DNA of 64,000 nucleotides. Origin: Euphorbia lathyris (lineage: Eukaryota > Streptophyta > Magnoliopsida > Malpighiales > Euphorbiaceae). Under the pieces are notes generated by a model, which worked only from the letters and a program-made list of their open reading frames with translations, searched no databases and was not told where the DNA came from. A program made the translations under genes and the position numbers. The stretch covers positions 22,295,501 to 22,359,500 of the forward strand of contig NC_088916.1 in the NCBI RefSeq assembly GCF_963576675.1. Reading direction: 5' to 3'. Positions 31,152 to 43,138 of this stretch are shown here, one piece after another (position 1 is the stretch's first letter; each line of letters opens with the position of its first letter).

Positions 31152-31535
31152 CTAGTTTTATTTAATATGAAGTCAAAAGAATTCATATTAATCTAAGTTT
31201 CTTATTTTTCTATTTATGCACCATAGAACTCAAAGCTTATCTCTTTTGCATCTTGCCTTAGAAATTGAATGTACTCTTTGCAAGATTCGAAAAAAGAAAA
31301 AGTAGAACCCGAAGAGGAGGTCAATATGTCTGAGCCACATCCATCAATCTTAAATCTACTCAAGCCTTTATGCCCGGAGATTACCTCGGTGAATGCTACA
31401 TGGTGTCTGTTAAGAGCTGGGTCACTGTTACATGGTCTCTTCTTGATCATTTTTCTGAGTTATCTCGGGCACCGAAAGAACTCCAAAAAGCGCATTACAA
31501 ATTATCGCATAATTAACACTAGAGTTAGAATTTTT
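31152..31535 (+). pseudogene. Start of a decayed gypsy internal region
   Basis: Follows the PBS remnant. A short frame from 31269 (MYSLQDSKKEKVEPEEEVNM) sits where gag would begin but has no recognisable domain. Called from context only. Confidence 0.3.
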
Positions 31536-31826
31536 GAGCATCTCCAACAACCTATTAGTTTGACTCTTAAGTTAAAATTTGAAGAGAGGGATTTAAAAAG
31601 CAGCTTCAACAGCCTCTTAGTGGCTACTCAAATCACGAAGAACTTCTCCATATCTCTATTAATAGAGAGTCTCTCTCTACTCTTAGTGTCTCCTTATTTC
31701 ATTTTTTTTAATAATTCATTATTAGGGGTCTCTACTCTCACTATTGGTAAATATAACAATAATTAATAATTTTAATAATAAAATAATAAATAAGGAACGA
31801 ATATGATAAGTATTGTTGGAGATGAT
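31536..31826. mobile_element. MITE with GAGCATCTCCAACA-type ends
   Basis: GAGCATCTCCAACAACCTA at the left and TATTGTTGGAGATGATAT at the right are inverted copies. The interior holds AGAGAG-rich inverted words. Superfamily uncertain (PIF/Harbinger or hAT). Confidence 0.6.
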
Positions 31827-31957
31827 ATGTTTTAATCACTCTTAAATCTTATTTATATTATTTTTAGAGATTGTTTTTATATTTATGTGTTTAATTTTAT
31901 CTTTAACTTTTTACTATTATTATTATTATTTCTCTCCTTAGTTAGGGGCAAATTATT

Positions 31958-32136
31958 AGAAGCACTCGGTTCTCCATGTCAAATAGAGGACCTCCTATAC
32001 ATATTTTGACACGTGTAATATGGACCTACGTATATTATAAGAGGCTCCACTATTTCAATTGTTACGTAGGGTCACAATACACGTGTCCAAATATGAATTG
32101 GGAATCCTCCGAGTGACATAGAAGACCAGATACTTA
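31958..32136. mobile_element. Palindromic MITE
   Basis: The two halves fold back over about 75 bp, both containing GACACGTGTA and a CCTACGTA centre. No coding content. Confidence 0.6.
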
Positions 32137-32843
32137 ATATAAGAACTCTTAGTTAGGACCTTAAGGTTGTTTAGATATACTCTTTGTACTCTTATTGTTG
32201 TTGAATATCCACGAAGATATTAACAAATAGGAGAAGAGATATTAATTAAAGTAAATAATAGGAAAAAATGGTAAAGAAGTGTTTAATTGGTTAAAAACTA
32301 TAAAAGCAAAATAGAATAAAAAGTGCCGTATAAATTAATGGAAAAATGCATTGGTATAAGATAAAAAGGGGAAAAAATTATTAAACAAAATTGAAGACAG
32401 GACAGGACAGAATTTGGAATCATCAATTAATACTTGTTGATAGCCAATATTAATTTGAGATTGTTTTGTAAATTTATTCAAAATTATGTGTATTTTAATG
32501 GTGGTGCTGACACGTGTTGTAACTTTATTAATTAAATTATAAACATATATTAACATCATCCAATCATTTTCAAAGAATAAAACAATGAAAAGTAAAAAGG
32601 TATATGAGGAGTGAAAACGGTATAGCCTATAGCTGATGATGTTATGAAGAGAACTGAATCCACATCGAACCGAAAGCGATGAAGAGATAAGAGAACCATT
32701 CCTTAGCTGGTGGAGTTGACTAGTCATACGCTACTCTACTAATTAAAGATGCCTCTCTTTCTAACTATTGGAGCCTCCGCGCCAGTCTGTTCATTAACTT
32801 ATAATCTGATCGATCTGTGGGTTTCCGAACCAAGTTTTGTTAT
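32137..32843. other. Intergenic stretch, nothing recognised
   Basis: A 130-codon frame at 32335-32727 (minus strand) has no family features and looks like chance in AT-rich DNA. No other feature seen. Confidence 0.4.
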
Positions 32844-33489
32844 TAGGACTATAATTAAATCGAGCCGAGCTTTTAGTCTGTTCAAACTCGGCTTACAATA
32901 AAATTGACAAGTTCGAGTCCGAGCCGAGCTTTGACTTGTTCAAGTTCGGCTCAACTCATAAGAAAATAAACGAGCTCGAGCCGAACTTCGAGCCCAAAAT
33001 CCTTTTTGAACTTGGTTCACTAAGAAAATTGTCTAACCATGAATTGTTTGTGAGTAAATCTTTAATTATATTTGTGAAGTTTGCTCGCAAATAACTCTTT
33101 AATTGTGTATATAAACAAGCTCAGAAGCAAAGTTTGTGAATAAATAAACAAGATGCTTACAAATAGTTCGTCTATTACTCATTTATTATGTTTGTGAACG
33201 AACTCATCTAATAACAAATGAAATAATATTAATTTTAGATATGTGTGAACTAACATAAAACTATATAGTTTTCTAAAAAACTAAAATTTGTTCATAAATG
33301 TTCTAATCGAGCCTGCTCGCGAGTTTTCGAGACAAGCTTTGGCCTGCTCAAGCTCGGTTCATTTACGAACCGAGCCGAGCTAATCGTGCTCACGAGCGGT
33401 TCATTTACAAATCGAGCCGAGCTGAGTCGAGCTTTTATTGAGCCGGCCACCAAGCCGCTCATGAGCGGCTCGGCTCATTTACATCCCTA
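32844..33489. mobile_element. hAT-like MITE rich in GAGCCGAGC words
   Basis: Starts TAGGACTATAATTAAATC and ends ATTTACATCCCTA, with many GAGCCGAGC/GCTCGGCTC words in both orientations. This composition is common in a plant hAT MITE group. The TSD is unclear; related debris continues to about 33598. Confidence 0.5.
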
Positions 33490-33676
33490 TTTATCAATGT
33501 TGAAGTTCGGCTCATTTACGAATCGAGCCTCTAAATTCGCAAGCCAAACCGAACTTTTATCGAGCCAACAACGAGCAACTCGGCTCATTTAAATTAAAGC
33601 CTACTTCCCACCTCTGCCTCAACACAATAAGACGGAGCAGGGACAAAGACAAGAGGAGCTTGGTAGAATGTATACA

Positions 33677-34322
33677 CAGTGGCGAAACTAGGACCCCGAA
33701 TGACCCGGGGTTCAAACATATCAGTAAAAAAAAAATTCAAAACGTCAAAAAAAAATCGAAATTAACTGTGCGGTTGACGGTAAATTTTCAAAGTCCAGCC
33801 TGTTAGGGCTGGGCAAATTTTTTTAGCCTCCAACGCAATAAAACTGTAAAAATATTATCATTTTTTTTAGAAACTAGCATTAAACTAATAGAAAATTAAA
33901 CATGTTTACTTTTTTTTAATGGTAAAGACATAATAAAAATGAATATTAAATATGTCTATTTTTTTTTAATGGTAAACACATATTAAAAATGAATTCAAAA
34001 ATGTTATCAAAATAAAAATAAAGAGTCCATTTAAATTAATTAATAATGGTAACATGTTTTTATAATTATTGAAAAAATAAAAATAAATAAAAACTTTTAA
34101 AAAATATGATGTTGAAGGGAGTCGAACACAGGACCTCTCAAATAAAAATAAGCATCTTTAACCATCTTATCTACCTTTAAACATTAAAATAGTACTACAC
34201 GGAGTCAATATAATTCTTTCCAAAATATTACCAAACACCATTACTATTTTTTTTTTTTCTCAATTCTCCGACCGCCTGCCGGGGCTCGAGCCCCCCTAAC
34301 TCTCCCCTTGGTTCCGCCCCTG
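33677..34322. mobile_element. Non-autonomous hAT element with near-perfect TSD
   Basis: CAGTGGCGAAACTAGGACCC...GGTTCCGCCCCTG, flanked by TGTATACA and CGTATACA (one difference). Same family as 11751-12345; both carry a tRNA-like stretch (here about 34108-34175, minus strand). It is inserted in a SINE-like repeat. Confidence 0.88.
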
Positions 34323-34500
34323 CGTATACAACACAGATCTATCCCACCATATATTTTTTAATTCCATAAATTAATGAACTTGTTAGAATTCGAACCTTTA
34401 TCATTTGGTCTCAAGGCTCTACTATCATGTCATGTAACTAAATGAACTATAAACTAAAACTAATAGTTAAATTTCAATTATAAATCTTATATTAATCTCT
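34323..34500 (-). mobile_element. SINE-like repeat, diverged copy
   Basis: Corresponds to 10500-10675, with the B-box region (GGTTCGAATTCTAACAAG on the minus strand) and ATCTTATATTAATCTCT in common. The hAT element at 33677 split it; the other part lies before 33677. Confidence 0.4.
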
Positions 34501-34613
34501 AAAAACCGTTATGTATTGACCAGTGAAACATAGCATAGTTTGCAACTGCTACATGTTCTGATTCTTTTCTGATCTAGCCACAAATCTTACTTTAATTACC
34601 AAAGCATAGTTGT

Positions 34614-35422
34614 TTATTGCTTTCTTACAACCATTTTCGAATTAAATGTCTCTGTTCCTTGTTCTAATGCATCCTCTTGTGAGATGGGTCCACAAAGGCA
34701 GGAAACACTGAATACCAAATTTACACAATTCATATATACATTATTTAAATAAGGGTAATGATATATACAGCCTTTACGGGCTGTATATTAGCATTTAATA
34801 GGATAGTATATTTATATTTATTAGTGTATTATTTATATTTATTATTATATTGAAATTTTAAATACAATAAAACCTATTAATGTAAATATTAGAAGTATAC
34901 AATTGTATTTAATTTATTCAAAAGTTCGATATAATAATATATACAAATATTAAAAATACACATAAATATACTACCCTATTAAATGCTAATATACAGCCCT
35001 AAGGGCTGTATATATCATTACCCTTTAAATAATTAAGGCAAATGATATATACAACCCTTAAGGTTGTATATAAGCATTAATTATTCGCATATAATAATGA
35101 AAAAGAGAATTTTAATTTTAAAGCATTAATTATTCGCATATAACAATGAAAAAGAGAATTTTAATTTTAAAATAAGTATTTATTTGTATTGGAAATATAA
35201 TAATCTATCATGAATATATGCATTTAAATATTTAAGCATTTAAGTATCAATAAATTTTATGTATTGAAAAACTAAATGAACACTAATAATAGGAATTTTT
35301 GGGTTTTATTTACAGCCCTAAGAGCTGTAAATATCGGAACCCAATAATTAATGATATAATTTTGTGTTGCAGAATATGATATACCTTAATATTTCTTTGA
35401 TGGCATCATCAACAAGTTTAAG
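34614..35422 (-). CDS. Putative terminal exons of an unknown host gene; join of 35422-35385 and 34707-34614
   Basis: On the minus strand an acceptor (TTCTTTTGCAG) and donor (AG/GTATATC) bound a 38-bp segment encoding LKLVDDAIKEIL. A second acceptor (TTGGTATTCAG) starts a 94-bp segment that continues in phase for 31 codons to TAA at 34614. Two MITEs (34753-35342) fall wholly within the 677-bp intron and none within the exons, which supports a real gene. I do not recognise the product. Further exons would lie to the right, beyond or within the LTR-like region that starts near 35690. This rests on splice signals and open frames alone and could be chance. Confidence 0.33.
34753..35023. mobile_element. 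MITE with exact 9-bp TSD
   Basis: GGGTAATGATATATACAGCC...GGCTGTATATATCATTACCC, 271 bp, arms of about 70 bp, flanked by TTTAAATAA on both sides. A 9-bp duplication points to Mutator-like elements. Confidence 0.85.
35037..35342. mobile_element. Related MITE inserted next to the previous one, exact 9-bp TSD
   Basis: 306 bp, ends GGCAAATGATATATACAACC and GCTGTAAATATCGGAACCC, flanked by AATAATTAA. Its left duplication overlaps the right duplication of the neighbour by five bases. An internal 50-bp direct duplication begins AAGCATTAATTATTCGCATA. Confidence 0.85.
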
Positions 35423-35782
35423 CTGCAAAAGAAGAACATGAGATCAGAAATGAATTTTAGTGATGTTTATAAGAAGAAAAATTGCCCTAAGCGGAGTGGA
35501 AATATAAAATTTTATATATTTTTATCTATTTCGCTTCTAAAAATCTGTTAATCGTTATTTTATAGAAAGAAAGATTAAACATGTGTACTTTTTCTGTCGA
35601 TCTATCTACCATTACAAACGAAGTGTCCACTAACTTTTCAACCGTATATCATGAACAATGAAATCAATAGAAAAGAAAACGGTCAGTAATCAATCAATGA
35701 ATAGCAATCTAAATTGATTCCCTTTAAAGGAATCGACACGAGATCAAAAAGAGAGTAAACGAAAGAGTAATTAAAACGAGAT

Positions 35783-36237
35783 TGCAGGGGGCGCCTGGCT
35801 TTCTGGGTTCTCCCAGAATTTAGGGTTGAGTTCTTCTTTTTCTGCGGAGCTCTGGGCTATTCTTACTGGAATCAATCTTGCTAAAAGGCTCGGTGTTAAG
35901 AGGCTCTTTGTGGAGTCTGATAATTTGGAAGCAATCAAAATGATTTCTGAGAATCATTCTATGGGTCTTAACAGTCGCAACCTCATCAAAGCTATTAAAA
36001 CGCTTTGCTCCTCCTTTGAGTTCGTAGAGTTCAGACACATTTTTAGAGAGCAGAATCGTGTTGCTGATCGCTTGGCGGCGGCGGGCCATGAAGGGACGTT
36101 AGGCGTTACTACCCTTCCTGTTTCCCCTAGTTTCATCTCTCCTCTTCTCTTAGAAGATATGATTGGGGTTAGCTTCCCTAGGCTATTTCCTGGGTAGTTT
36201 GTTGTTGTTCGTTTTTCTTTTCCTTTTCTACCAAAAA
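35783..36237 (+). mobile_element. 5'-truncated LINE with 10-bp TSD
   Basis: An RNase H (RVT_3) domain frame runs from the truncation point, about 35784, to TAG at 36195-36197, with AELWAILTGINLA, FVESDNLEAIKMI and HIFREQNRVADRLA. A short 3' tail ends in a poly(A) run. AAAACGAGAT flanks it (35773-35782 and 36238-36247). The reverse transcriptase and endonuclease parts are missing, so this is a dead fragment of a plant L1-type LINE. Confidence 0.9.
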
Positions 36238-36493
36238 AAAACGAGATGAAATCGGAATAAAATTCTTAGCCTCTTTATTATAGCTTGGCTGAAATTCACA
36301 AGGGTAGGGGACTATTTATAGTCTTCAAATCCTAACCCTAGTTGTATTAGCTCTTCCAAATATGATTACTAATTAAATAAATCAATGTTTATTTATATCT
36401 TAAATAATAATCCTAATTCTAATTAGATATTTATTTATGTTAGGAATTTAATTAATTAATTCTAATTCACATTAAATCTTCTAATTAATATTA

Positions 36494-36649
36494 GAGAAAA
36501 TTACAAAATTGGGTAAAATGGGAGACCCATTTACATATTTAGACCATTTTTTCAATCCATTACCTATCTAGACTATATTTTGTAACTTTCCAAAAATACC
36601 CTTCATGTATATATGACACTTAGAAATTTTTTAGTCTTTTTCATTTTCC
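36494..36649. repeat. Left arm of the MULE element
   Basis: GAGAAAATTACAAAATTGGG... pairs with the right arm (37215-37326), which ends CCCAATTTTGTAATTTTCCC. Confidence 0.8.
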
Positions 36650-36870
36650 ATTCCGTCTGACTTCGCATATATGACTTTTACTTCGCGAATTCGCAATATG
36701 CTAATTAGCAAAATCGATTTTACTTCGCAAATTCGCAATATGCTAATTAGAAGAATAATTTTACTTCGCAAATTCGCAATATGCTTCGCATATTGCACAA
36801 TATGCGAATGATTTTACTTCGCAAATTCGCAATATGCTTCGCATATTGCACAATATGCGAAGTGAGATGT
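36650..36870. repeat. Minisatellite with palindromic AATATGC units
   Basis: Four copies of TTACTTCGCAAATTCGCAAT-type units, two of them followed by TGCTTCGCATATTGCACAAT, giving nested short hairpins. Confidence 0.75.
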
Positions 36871-39800
36871 AACATTCAGATCATAACAATGGTGAAAGCA
36901 TTACTGCAACTGCTCCGCTTTCTACTTTCTTTCATTTTCAAACTAGAAGCTTTCTACAAGTTCGAGCCTTACGGAATAGACTCCAAGGATGTATGTTGTT
37001 CCTGGTATTGTTCCTTTTCTCTGTTTCGGATCCACTAATCCCGCCTGAAAAATTATCTGCTGTTTTTGCTGATACTGATGTGCAACCTGCTGCGTATAGG
37101 AGCGAAATGGGTATCGAGCCGATACTGGCAAAACCGAGATTGAATCGTTAACGGGTCTGGTAGGGGAAGAGAAATCGTGGATTTGGAAGATGAAGGGGAA
37201 GGGGAAAATGAAAGATTGGGGTATTTTAGGAAAGTTACAAAATATAGTCTAGATAGGTAATGGATTGGAAAAATGGTCTAAATATGTAAATGGGTCTCAC
37301 ATTTTACCCAATTTTGTAATTTTCCCTTAATATTATTACATAATCATATAATTTAATTATGACTACAATCTAATTATAATTATCAATTAAATTATTTTAT
37401 CCATAATATACATAAAATTCGGCCCATACACTTCATCTCCCTTAATTACAATTCTGTCCTCCGATTCAAAGTCTCATGTACAACCCATTAGATTTTTATC
37501 GCTGCTAGTCGTATATATTTATTGGTATTAATTCAACCTGATTAATTTCAACTAAATATATAACAGAATGAATACGAAGACTGTTACTAGCAGGACCGTA
37601 GACATTTCCCCAAAGCGATAAGAAGTCAGGTTGATACTGATGTTTACCTTTTCGTATTAGATCCAATATAATTCGATCCTTCATCAGCTATATCCTTAGA
37701 CGAATATGTAGCTATGGAATATGTTAAGTTAATGAGACGTATGTTTTACTTGTCCAGGTAGAATTACTCTGCAAAGATAGGTTAAGTGAAATCTCCATTT
37801 CTACTCTTAACCCTATCACCTTGCAAGGATTTCCAGTTAATCCTCCACAAGAGGCCATAGATATATCACTTATCTATCAAGAGTGACAAATGCTCAATCT
37901 AACATTAACTATCCTGTAATTACTTTATGTGATACCCAACGCTTGCCTCACATACCCTAGAGTCCCCTCTGTAGTGGATTGTGTTTGAACAGAGTCAAAG
38001 CACCACATCCAAAATCACTAATTAATGTTTATTTGAGTCTGAGGATTACTTATACCTACTAATACCATTTGAGATGAAACAAGTGACATTAGATAAATCC
38101 ATTTATCATGTTATCTCAAGTCGGGCCCAATCCTAATAAACTCCTTCATCATATCAATGTAACTGCCTAGATATCTGAATACTTAAAGCTTGTGAGATCA
38201 GCTCTTTGTTCACAATAGAAGACATTATTACATGCAAGTCTCAACAGTACTATGTTAATCCCATGAACACACTGCTTGACTTGGAGTTGTTTTAAGTTTA
38301 TTGGTTTATTGTAAAATTTAGTCTCGTTTCATGCTTGTATGAACACTTTATGATCACTTAAATAAACTTGAGATTTCTTTTATTCAACTTAATTAGTTCT
38401 GATAAAAGACAAATGCCTTTATATAGTTAAACTTATTATATCTTATAAAACAAACGATAGTGAACAATTCATTTACAAATAGTTTATATCATATAACAAG
38501 TGTCTATAGGACACTAAACCCCAACACTTCAATCGGTTAAACATATTGATAATCTAGTTTCTATCTTTGTTAATATACTCCTCTTTCACGAAGTAATTGC
38601 ATATCTAGGATTCGATATGTCTATATAAACACATTACAAGTTAAAAGGTGCACTACCTAAGTTGGAGTCAATTAATTGAATATGAGAATTGGTTGCAGAA
38701 TGTTAACCTTGTGTTTTCATAGCTTATAAACTCTATGTCTAAGGATCTAGCTGAAAGAATGGAGAGCACGATGGACACCTATATTTTCATTTGAGGAAAG
38801 AATTAAACACTATTGTCTAGGTTTCTATGTCAGTAAGTACTACTTTCTTCAATAAACTAAAGAGGCTTTGAGATGAAATTTTAGTATTAAAGCCAGTAGT
38901 GAATTGTTGGTGTGGAGAAGCTAGAACTGTCATACAGAACATCTATGAAGAGGATGAGCTAGTGTAATTTTTATGTCATTTGAAAACTAAATATGATCAT
39001 GTTAAGAATCGAATTTTGTTAATGGATCTGCTACCTACAGTTAACAAAGCCCATTACATGTTGTTTCGTATTGAAAAAAAAAAAGAGTTTCCATAACTGA
39101 TTCAAATGGTTTTGTTAATCTTGCTACTTCTGGATCTAAAACTACTTAGTCTAGTATAATGCTAAACGAACAAACATAGCTGGCAAAACAAGAAATGAAG
39201 TAAAGGATAAACACCACAACAACAAGTATTCTGATCTGTGTAAGACAAACAAACATGACAAGAGTGCATGTTTTCACATTCATGGCTATCCAAAGTGGTG
39301 GAAATGCCCTAAAAAGACTGTGCCAACTAGAAATTGAACAAAATCATTACTCTCATGGGATTCGCGGTTTACTCCTTTAGGCAATTCTGACTTAGATATT
39401 GATAGTGACATAACGTTGTAGAAGTCACAAGATATGTAGAAAATAGTTCAAGCAGAAATACATAAGTATTTGAACGGCAAGAAAGTCAATGGCAGCTTAA
39501 GCACAAGGCAAGCTGATCTGTGTGCATTTGTTTATTATGTATTTCTTATTTACTCCTTCAAGTCACTAGTGAAACTGATGCTACATGGGTTGTGGGCTGA
39601 GGTGCCACAACTTATATGACGTACTTTATTCAAAATTTTAGTGATGTTAGAGTATTGTTTCTACCAAGAAAGTTTAAACTATCATATGGCTCTATTGCAA
39701 TGGTTAAGTAATAAGAGACATTTTGTTTTTCATCCGAAGGTTGTTTTGCAAGAAGTTTTGCTGATAGAAAACTTTTTGTACAGCCTATTATCAACAAGGC

Positions 39801-40988
39801 AATTGCTTCAAGATAAAAAAAACTAAGATTCATTTTCACTTCTACTCAATGTTTACTGTAGGACCCGAGATCTCACATTGTTTTGGCTACATGGTACAAA
39901 TGGCAGAATCTCTACCAGGGTTCAACACCTTCCTTTGTACCTATATTAGCTTCTAGTATTTCATCTAATGTTGTTGTACAAACAGATGATCATAAACATA
40001 ATGCATTGTTGTGGCATCAATGATTAGGATATATGTCTTTACAAAAACAAAAGCATTTATCAACTTTCTCTGGATTAGATAATGTCTTACATTGTAATGT
40101 CTATTATTAGTCAACACAATATAAACATCCTTTTTGCTTGTTTTGAGTTAGTTCATGTAGATGGTTAGGGTCTATATCTGCATAGGTAGTTGAATTGTGA
40201 CAAATATATGTTGACACTAGTTGATGATATCCTAGAGTTACCTGAAACATTTTATTTCATCCAAAAGATCAACTTACCACATATCTGGAGAATTTTAGTA
40301 TTCTCATACAAAACCAGTTCAATACTTTTATCAAGATAGTACATTCTGACAATGGCAGTGAATTTATCGGAAAACTTTATCAATCTGATTTTCACATATT
40401 TAGGATTCTTCATTAAACTTGTGTGTACACCAACCTTGAACCCTTTTTACCCTTCCCCCAAATAAAAAACATATTACTTACAAATGGGGTTTTTGCATCA
40501 AATACAAACCGAGTGGAACCATTAACGCAAAAAAATCTAGGCTAGTGTCTAAGGGTTACACACAAACCTATGGAGTTGACTATACTGAGTGTTTCCCCCT
40601 GTTACAGAAGTCACAACAATTCGAATCTGCATTACTATTGCAGTAGCCAAAGGTTGGTAGAACCATCAAGCTGATATTAACAATGTTTATTTGCATGGAC
40701 ACATTAAAGAAGAAATATATATGGCTCCACCTAAAGGTTAAACCAAAGTAAAACCAAGCAAATTTTGTAAATTGTCCAAGTCTCTTTATGGACTTAAACA
40801 GGGAGGGAGGTATTGAATTTAAAATTTACTAATAAGGTGGTATCAATGGGCTTCAAGAATTCTATACACGATTATTTCTTGCTCACTCTGTAGGTTGATA
40901 GTGATTTTATAACATTGTTATGTTGAAGATTTGCTCATAACTGGTACTTCATATTCCATGATTCAGGCAATACAGTTTTAGAGGTCTT

Positions 40989-41183
40989 GTGGGAAGATTG
41001 CTTTATTTAGGATTCACTAAGCCAGATAATTGTTATGTCACACATCAACTCAGCCAACATATAAATGCACCTTCACAAGCTCATATGCAGATTGCAATTC
41101 ATGTGTTGCGTTATTTAAAAAGTACAACTGACATGGTCTTCTTTATTCTAATAAGTGTGATTTCTACTGTATACTTATTATGA
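40989..41183 (+). pseudogene. Copia RT-RNase H connection fragment
   Basis: The frame includes GRLLYLGFTKPD, TTHQLSQ-like and VLRYLKSTTDM, conserved in the RT-RNase H linker of Copia. It ends in a stop before the RNase H active site. Confidence 0.8.
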
Positions 41184-41306
41184 CTCTAACTAGGGACATT
41201 GCAAAATAACTCCAAAGTTTGTAAGTGGGTATTGTATAATGTTAGGGGATTCTCTAGTCTCATGGAAAAAAAAAACAGAATATAATAACTAAATCTTCAA
41301 CAAAAG

Positions 41307-41579
41307 ATGAATAAATGTAAATGGCAACAATTTTGTGTGTGTGAGATAAAGTGGCTAGTATATATGCTTGTTGAATTCAACATCAGTTCATATTTACATA
41401 TTCCTTTATATTGTGATAATCAATCAACAATATATATTGCTTCAAATCTAGTAGTTCATGAACAGTCAAAGAACATTGATATTGACAGTCATATAGTGAG
41501 AGAATGTTCGCTTGATGGATCCATATCTACTCCACATATTACCTCTAGATTTCAAATAACAAATGTGTTCAACCTCTAA
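41307..41579 (+). pseudogene. Copia RNase H C-terminal fragment
   Basis: Contains LYCDNQSTIYIASN, QSKNIDIDSHIVRE and a closing ITNVFNL, the conserved end of Copia RNase H. The upstream half is out of frame. Confidence 0.85.
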
Positions 41580-41852
41580 AAACTATGCAAGTGTAGCCAA
41601 GCTTAATCAATCTTGGAATGGTTTCTATACCATCTCCAACTTGAGAGAGAGCTGTTAGAATTGTTGTGAGTATCTTTAGAATAAAGATAGGTTGTTATGT
41701 AGTAGATCCTGACTAATGTAAACTAGTTAGCGGTGAAGTATTTTTGAAAGGGAAATCTTTTGTATTCAATAGATGGAATAAAATAGTTATTCGTTAGGAA
41801 TAAAATAGGAGAAAATAGAATAACTATTCATTAGGAAAACTATTCCTATGTT

Positions 41853-43136
41853 CAGGGGCGGAGACAGTCCGGAGCCCGGGGGGCTCCAGCCCCCCAAACT
41901 CCGGCACCACCCTTAAGGAATAGCGGTTCACTTCCGGGCAGCCCCCCCAAAATAATTTAATTAGTACTTATATTTTAGGCTATAATTATATAATATAAAA
42001 TTGGGTTTGTATTGTTGGTTTAGGTGCTATCTAATAATCTCTTAGTTTTCATGATGGCCTAGGTTTGAGCCCCTTACTCCTCATTTTGTGTCTAATTTTT
42101 TCTTTTTTTCCTATTTTCATTTTGTACCTAATTTTTTCTTTTTTTCCTATTTTGTAATATACTCCTCAGTTTTTGTCAGTCTAGTATCTCTCATATTTTT
42201 TCCTTTTTTCCTCTTTTTTTTCCTATTGTGTAATGTGAATAATAACTTTTTTCATCATTGTTTTTTATCTAACTATAATTTTTTTCTTAAATTAAAATAT
42301 CAATATTATTATTTAATTTAATTATTTTTTCATTCTTATTATTAATTAATTGTAGTTTTTCTCTTTAATCAAAATGCCAATGTAAATATTCAAATAAAGA
42401 ATAATATACTTGCTTAGGAGTTTTAATTTAGTAAATTAGCGTTAAATTTTAGAAAATTAAATATGTATATGCACTAAAACGAAACAACTTATGCTAGAAA
42501 GCAAAAAAAAATTGCCCAGTCCTGACAGGCTGGACAATAGAAAATTACTCTAAACCGTATGGCTAAAATTAGCCTCCCCTAGATACGAAATCCTGGCTCC
42601 ATCACTACCTGCATGTGTCTAATTTTTTCTTTTTTTCCTATTTTCATTTTGTGTCTAATTTTTTCTTTTTTTCCTATTTTGTAGTATACTCCTCAGTTTT
42701 TATCAGTCTAGTATATCCCATATTTTTTCTTTTTTTCCTCTTTTTTTTCCTATTGTGTAATGTGAATAATAATTTTTTTCATCATTGTTTTTTATCTAAC
42801 TATAATTTTTTCTTAAATTAAAATATCAATATTATTATCTAATTTAATTATTTTTTCATCATTATTATTAATTAATTGTAATTTTTCTCTTTAATCAAAA
42901 TGCTAATGTAAATATTCAAATAAAGAATAATATACTTGCTTAGAAGTTTTAATTTAGTAAATTAGCATTAAATTTTAGAAAATTAAATATGTATATGCAC
43001 TAAAACGAAACAATTTGTGCTGGAAAGCAAACAAAAAAATTTGCCCAGCACTGACATGCTGGACAATAGAAAATTACTCTAAACCGTATGGCTAAAATTA
43101 GCCTCTCCCAGATACGAAATCTTGGCTCCGCCACTG
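41853..43136. mobile_element. hAT element with internal 520-bp tandem duplication
   Basis: CAGGGGCGGAGACAG...CTTGGCTCCGCCACTG, flanked by CCTATGTT and CTTATGTT (one difference). The body has two copies of about 520 bp (42087-42605 and 42614-43136), each ending with a right-end-like GATACGAAATC(C/T)TGGCTCC. It therefore has an internal extra terminus. Confidence 0.85.
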
Positions 43137-43138
43137 CT

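Larger units (their letters stand above)
36494..37326. mobile_element. MULE with possible captured host sequence (Pack-MULE-like)
   Basis: 833 bp with inverted ends of about 110 bp and the exact 9-bp duplication TTAATATTA on both sides. The interior has a minisatellite (36650-36870) and a less AT-rich stretch of about 320 bp (36880-37200). A minus-strand frame there contains the glutamine-rich QYQQKQQ. Capture of a gene fragment is inferred from the base composition. Confidence 0.8.
35690..38526 (-). mobile_element. LTR-like sequence with two nested insertions, left end unresolved
   Basis: The right edge reads, on the minus strand, TGTTGGGGTTTAGTGTCC. A TATAAATAG box is at 36312-36320 and a pyrimidine-rich leader follows. 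This is the layout of a Copia-type solo LTR of about 1.5 kb after removing the nested LINE (35783-36237) and MULE (36494-36326+1000). No partner LTR, PBS or TSD was found. Confidence 0.4.
38700..41770 (+). mobile_element. Decayed Copia element
   Basis: Recognisable pieces in Copia order: gag end (ILLMDLLPTVNKAHYM near 39015), zinc-knuckle region (CFHIHGYPKWW near 39270), protease site with its catalytic Asp lost and a stop beside it (near 39585), integrase (DNGSEFIG near 40350), RT (KSLYGLKQ near 40780), RNase H. A 3' LTR starts at 41653 (TGTTAGAATTG) after GAGAGAGC and is cut off near 41770. Saturated with stops. Confidence 0.8.

Noticed and set aside
32335..32727. Minus-strand frame of 130 codons
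   Set aside because: No motif, biased AT composition, no splice or promoter context; probably chance.
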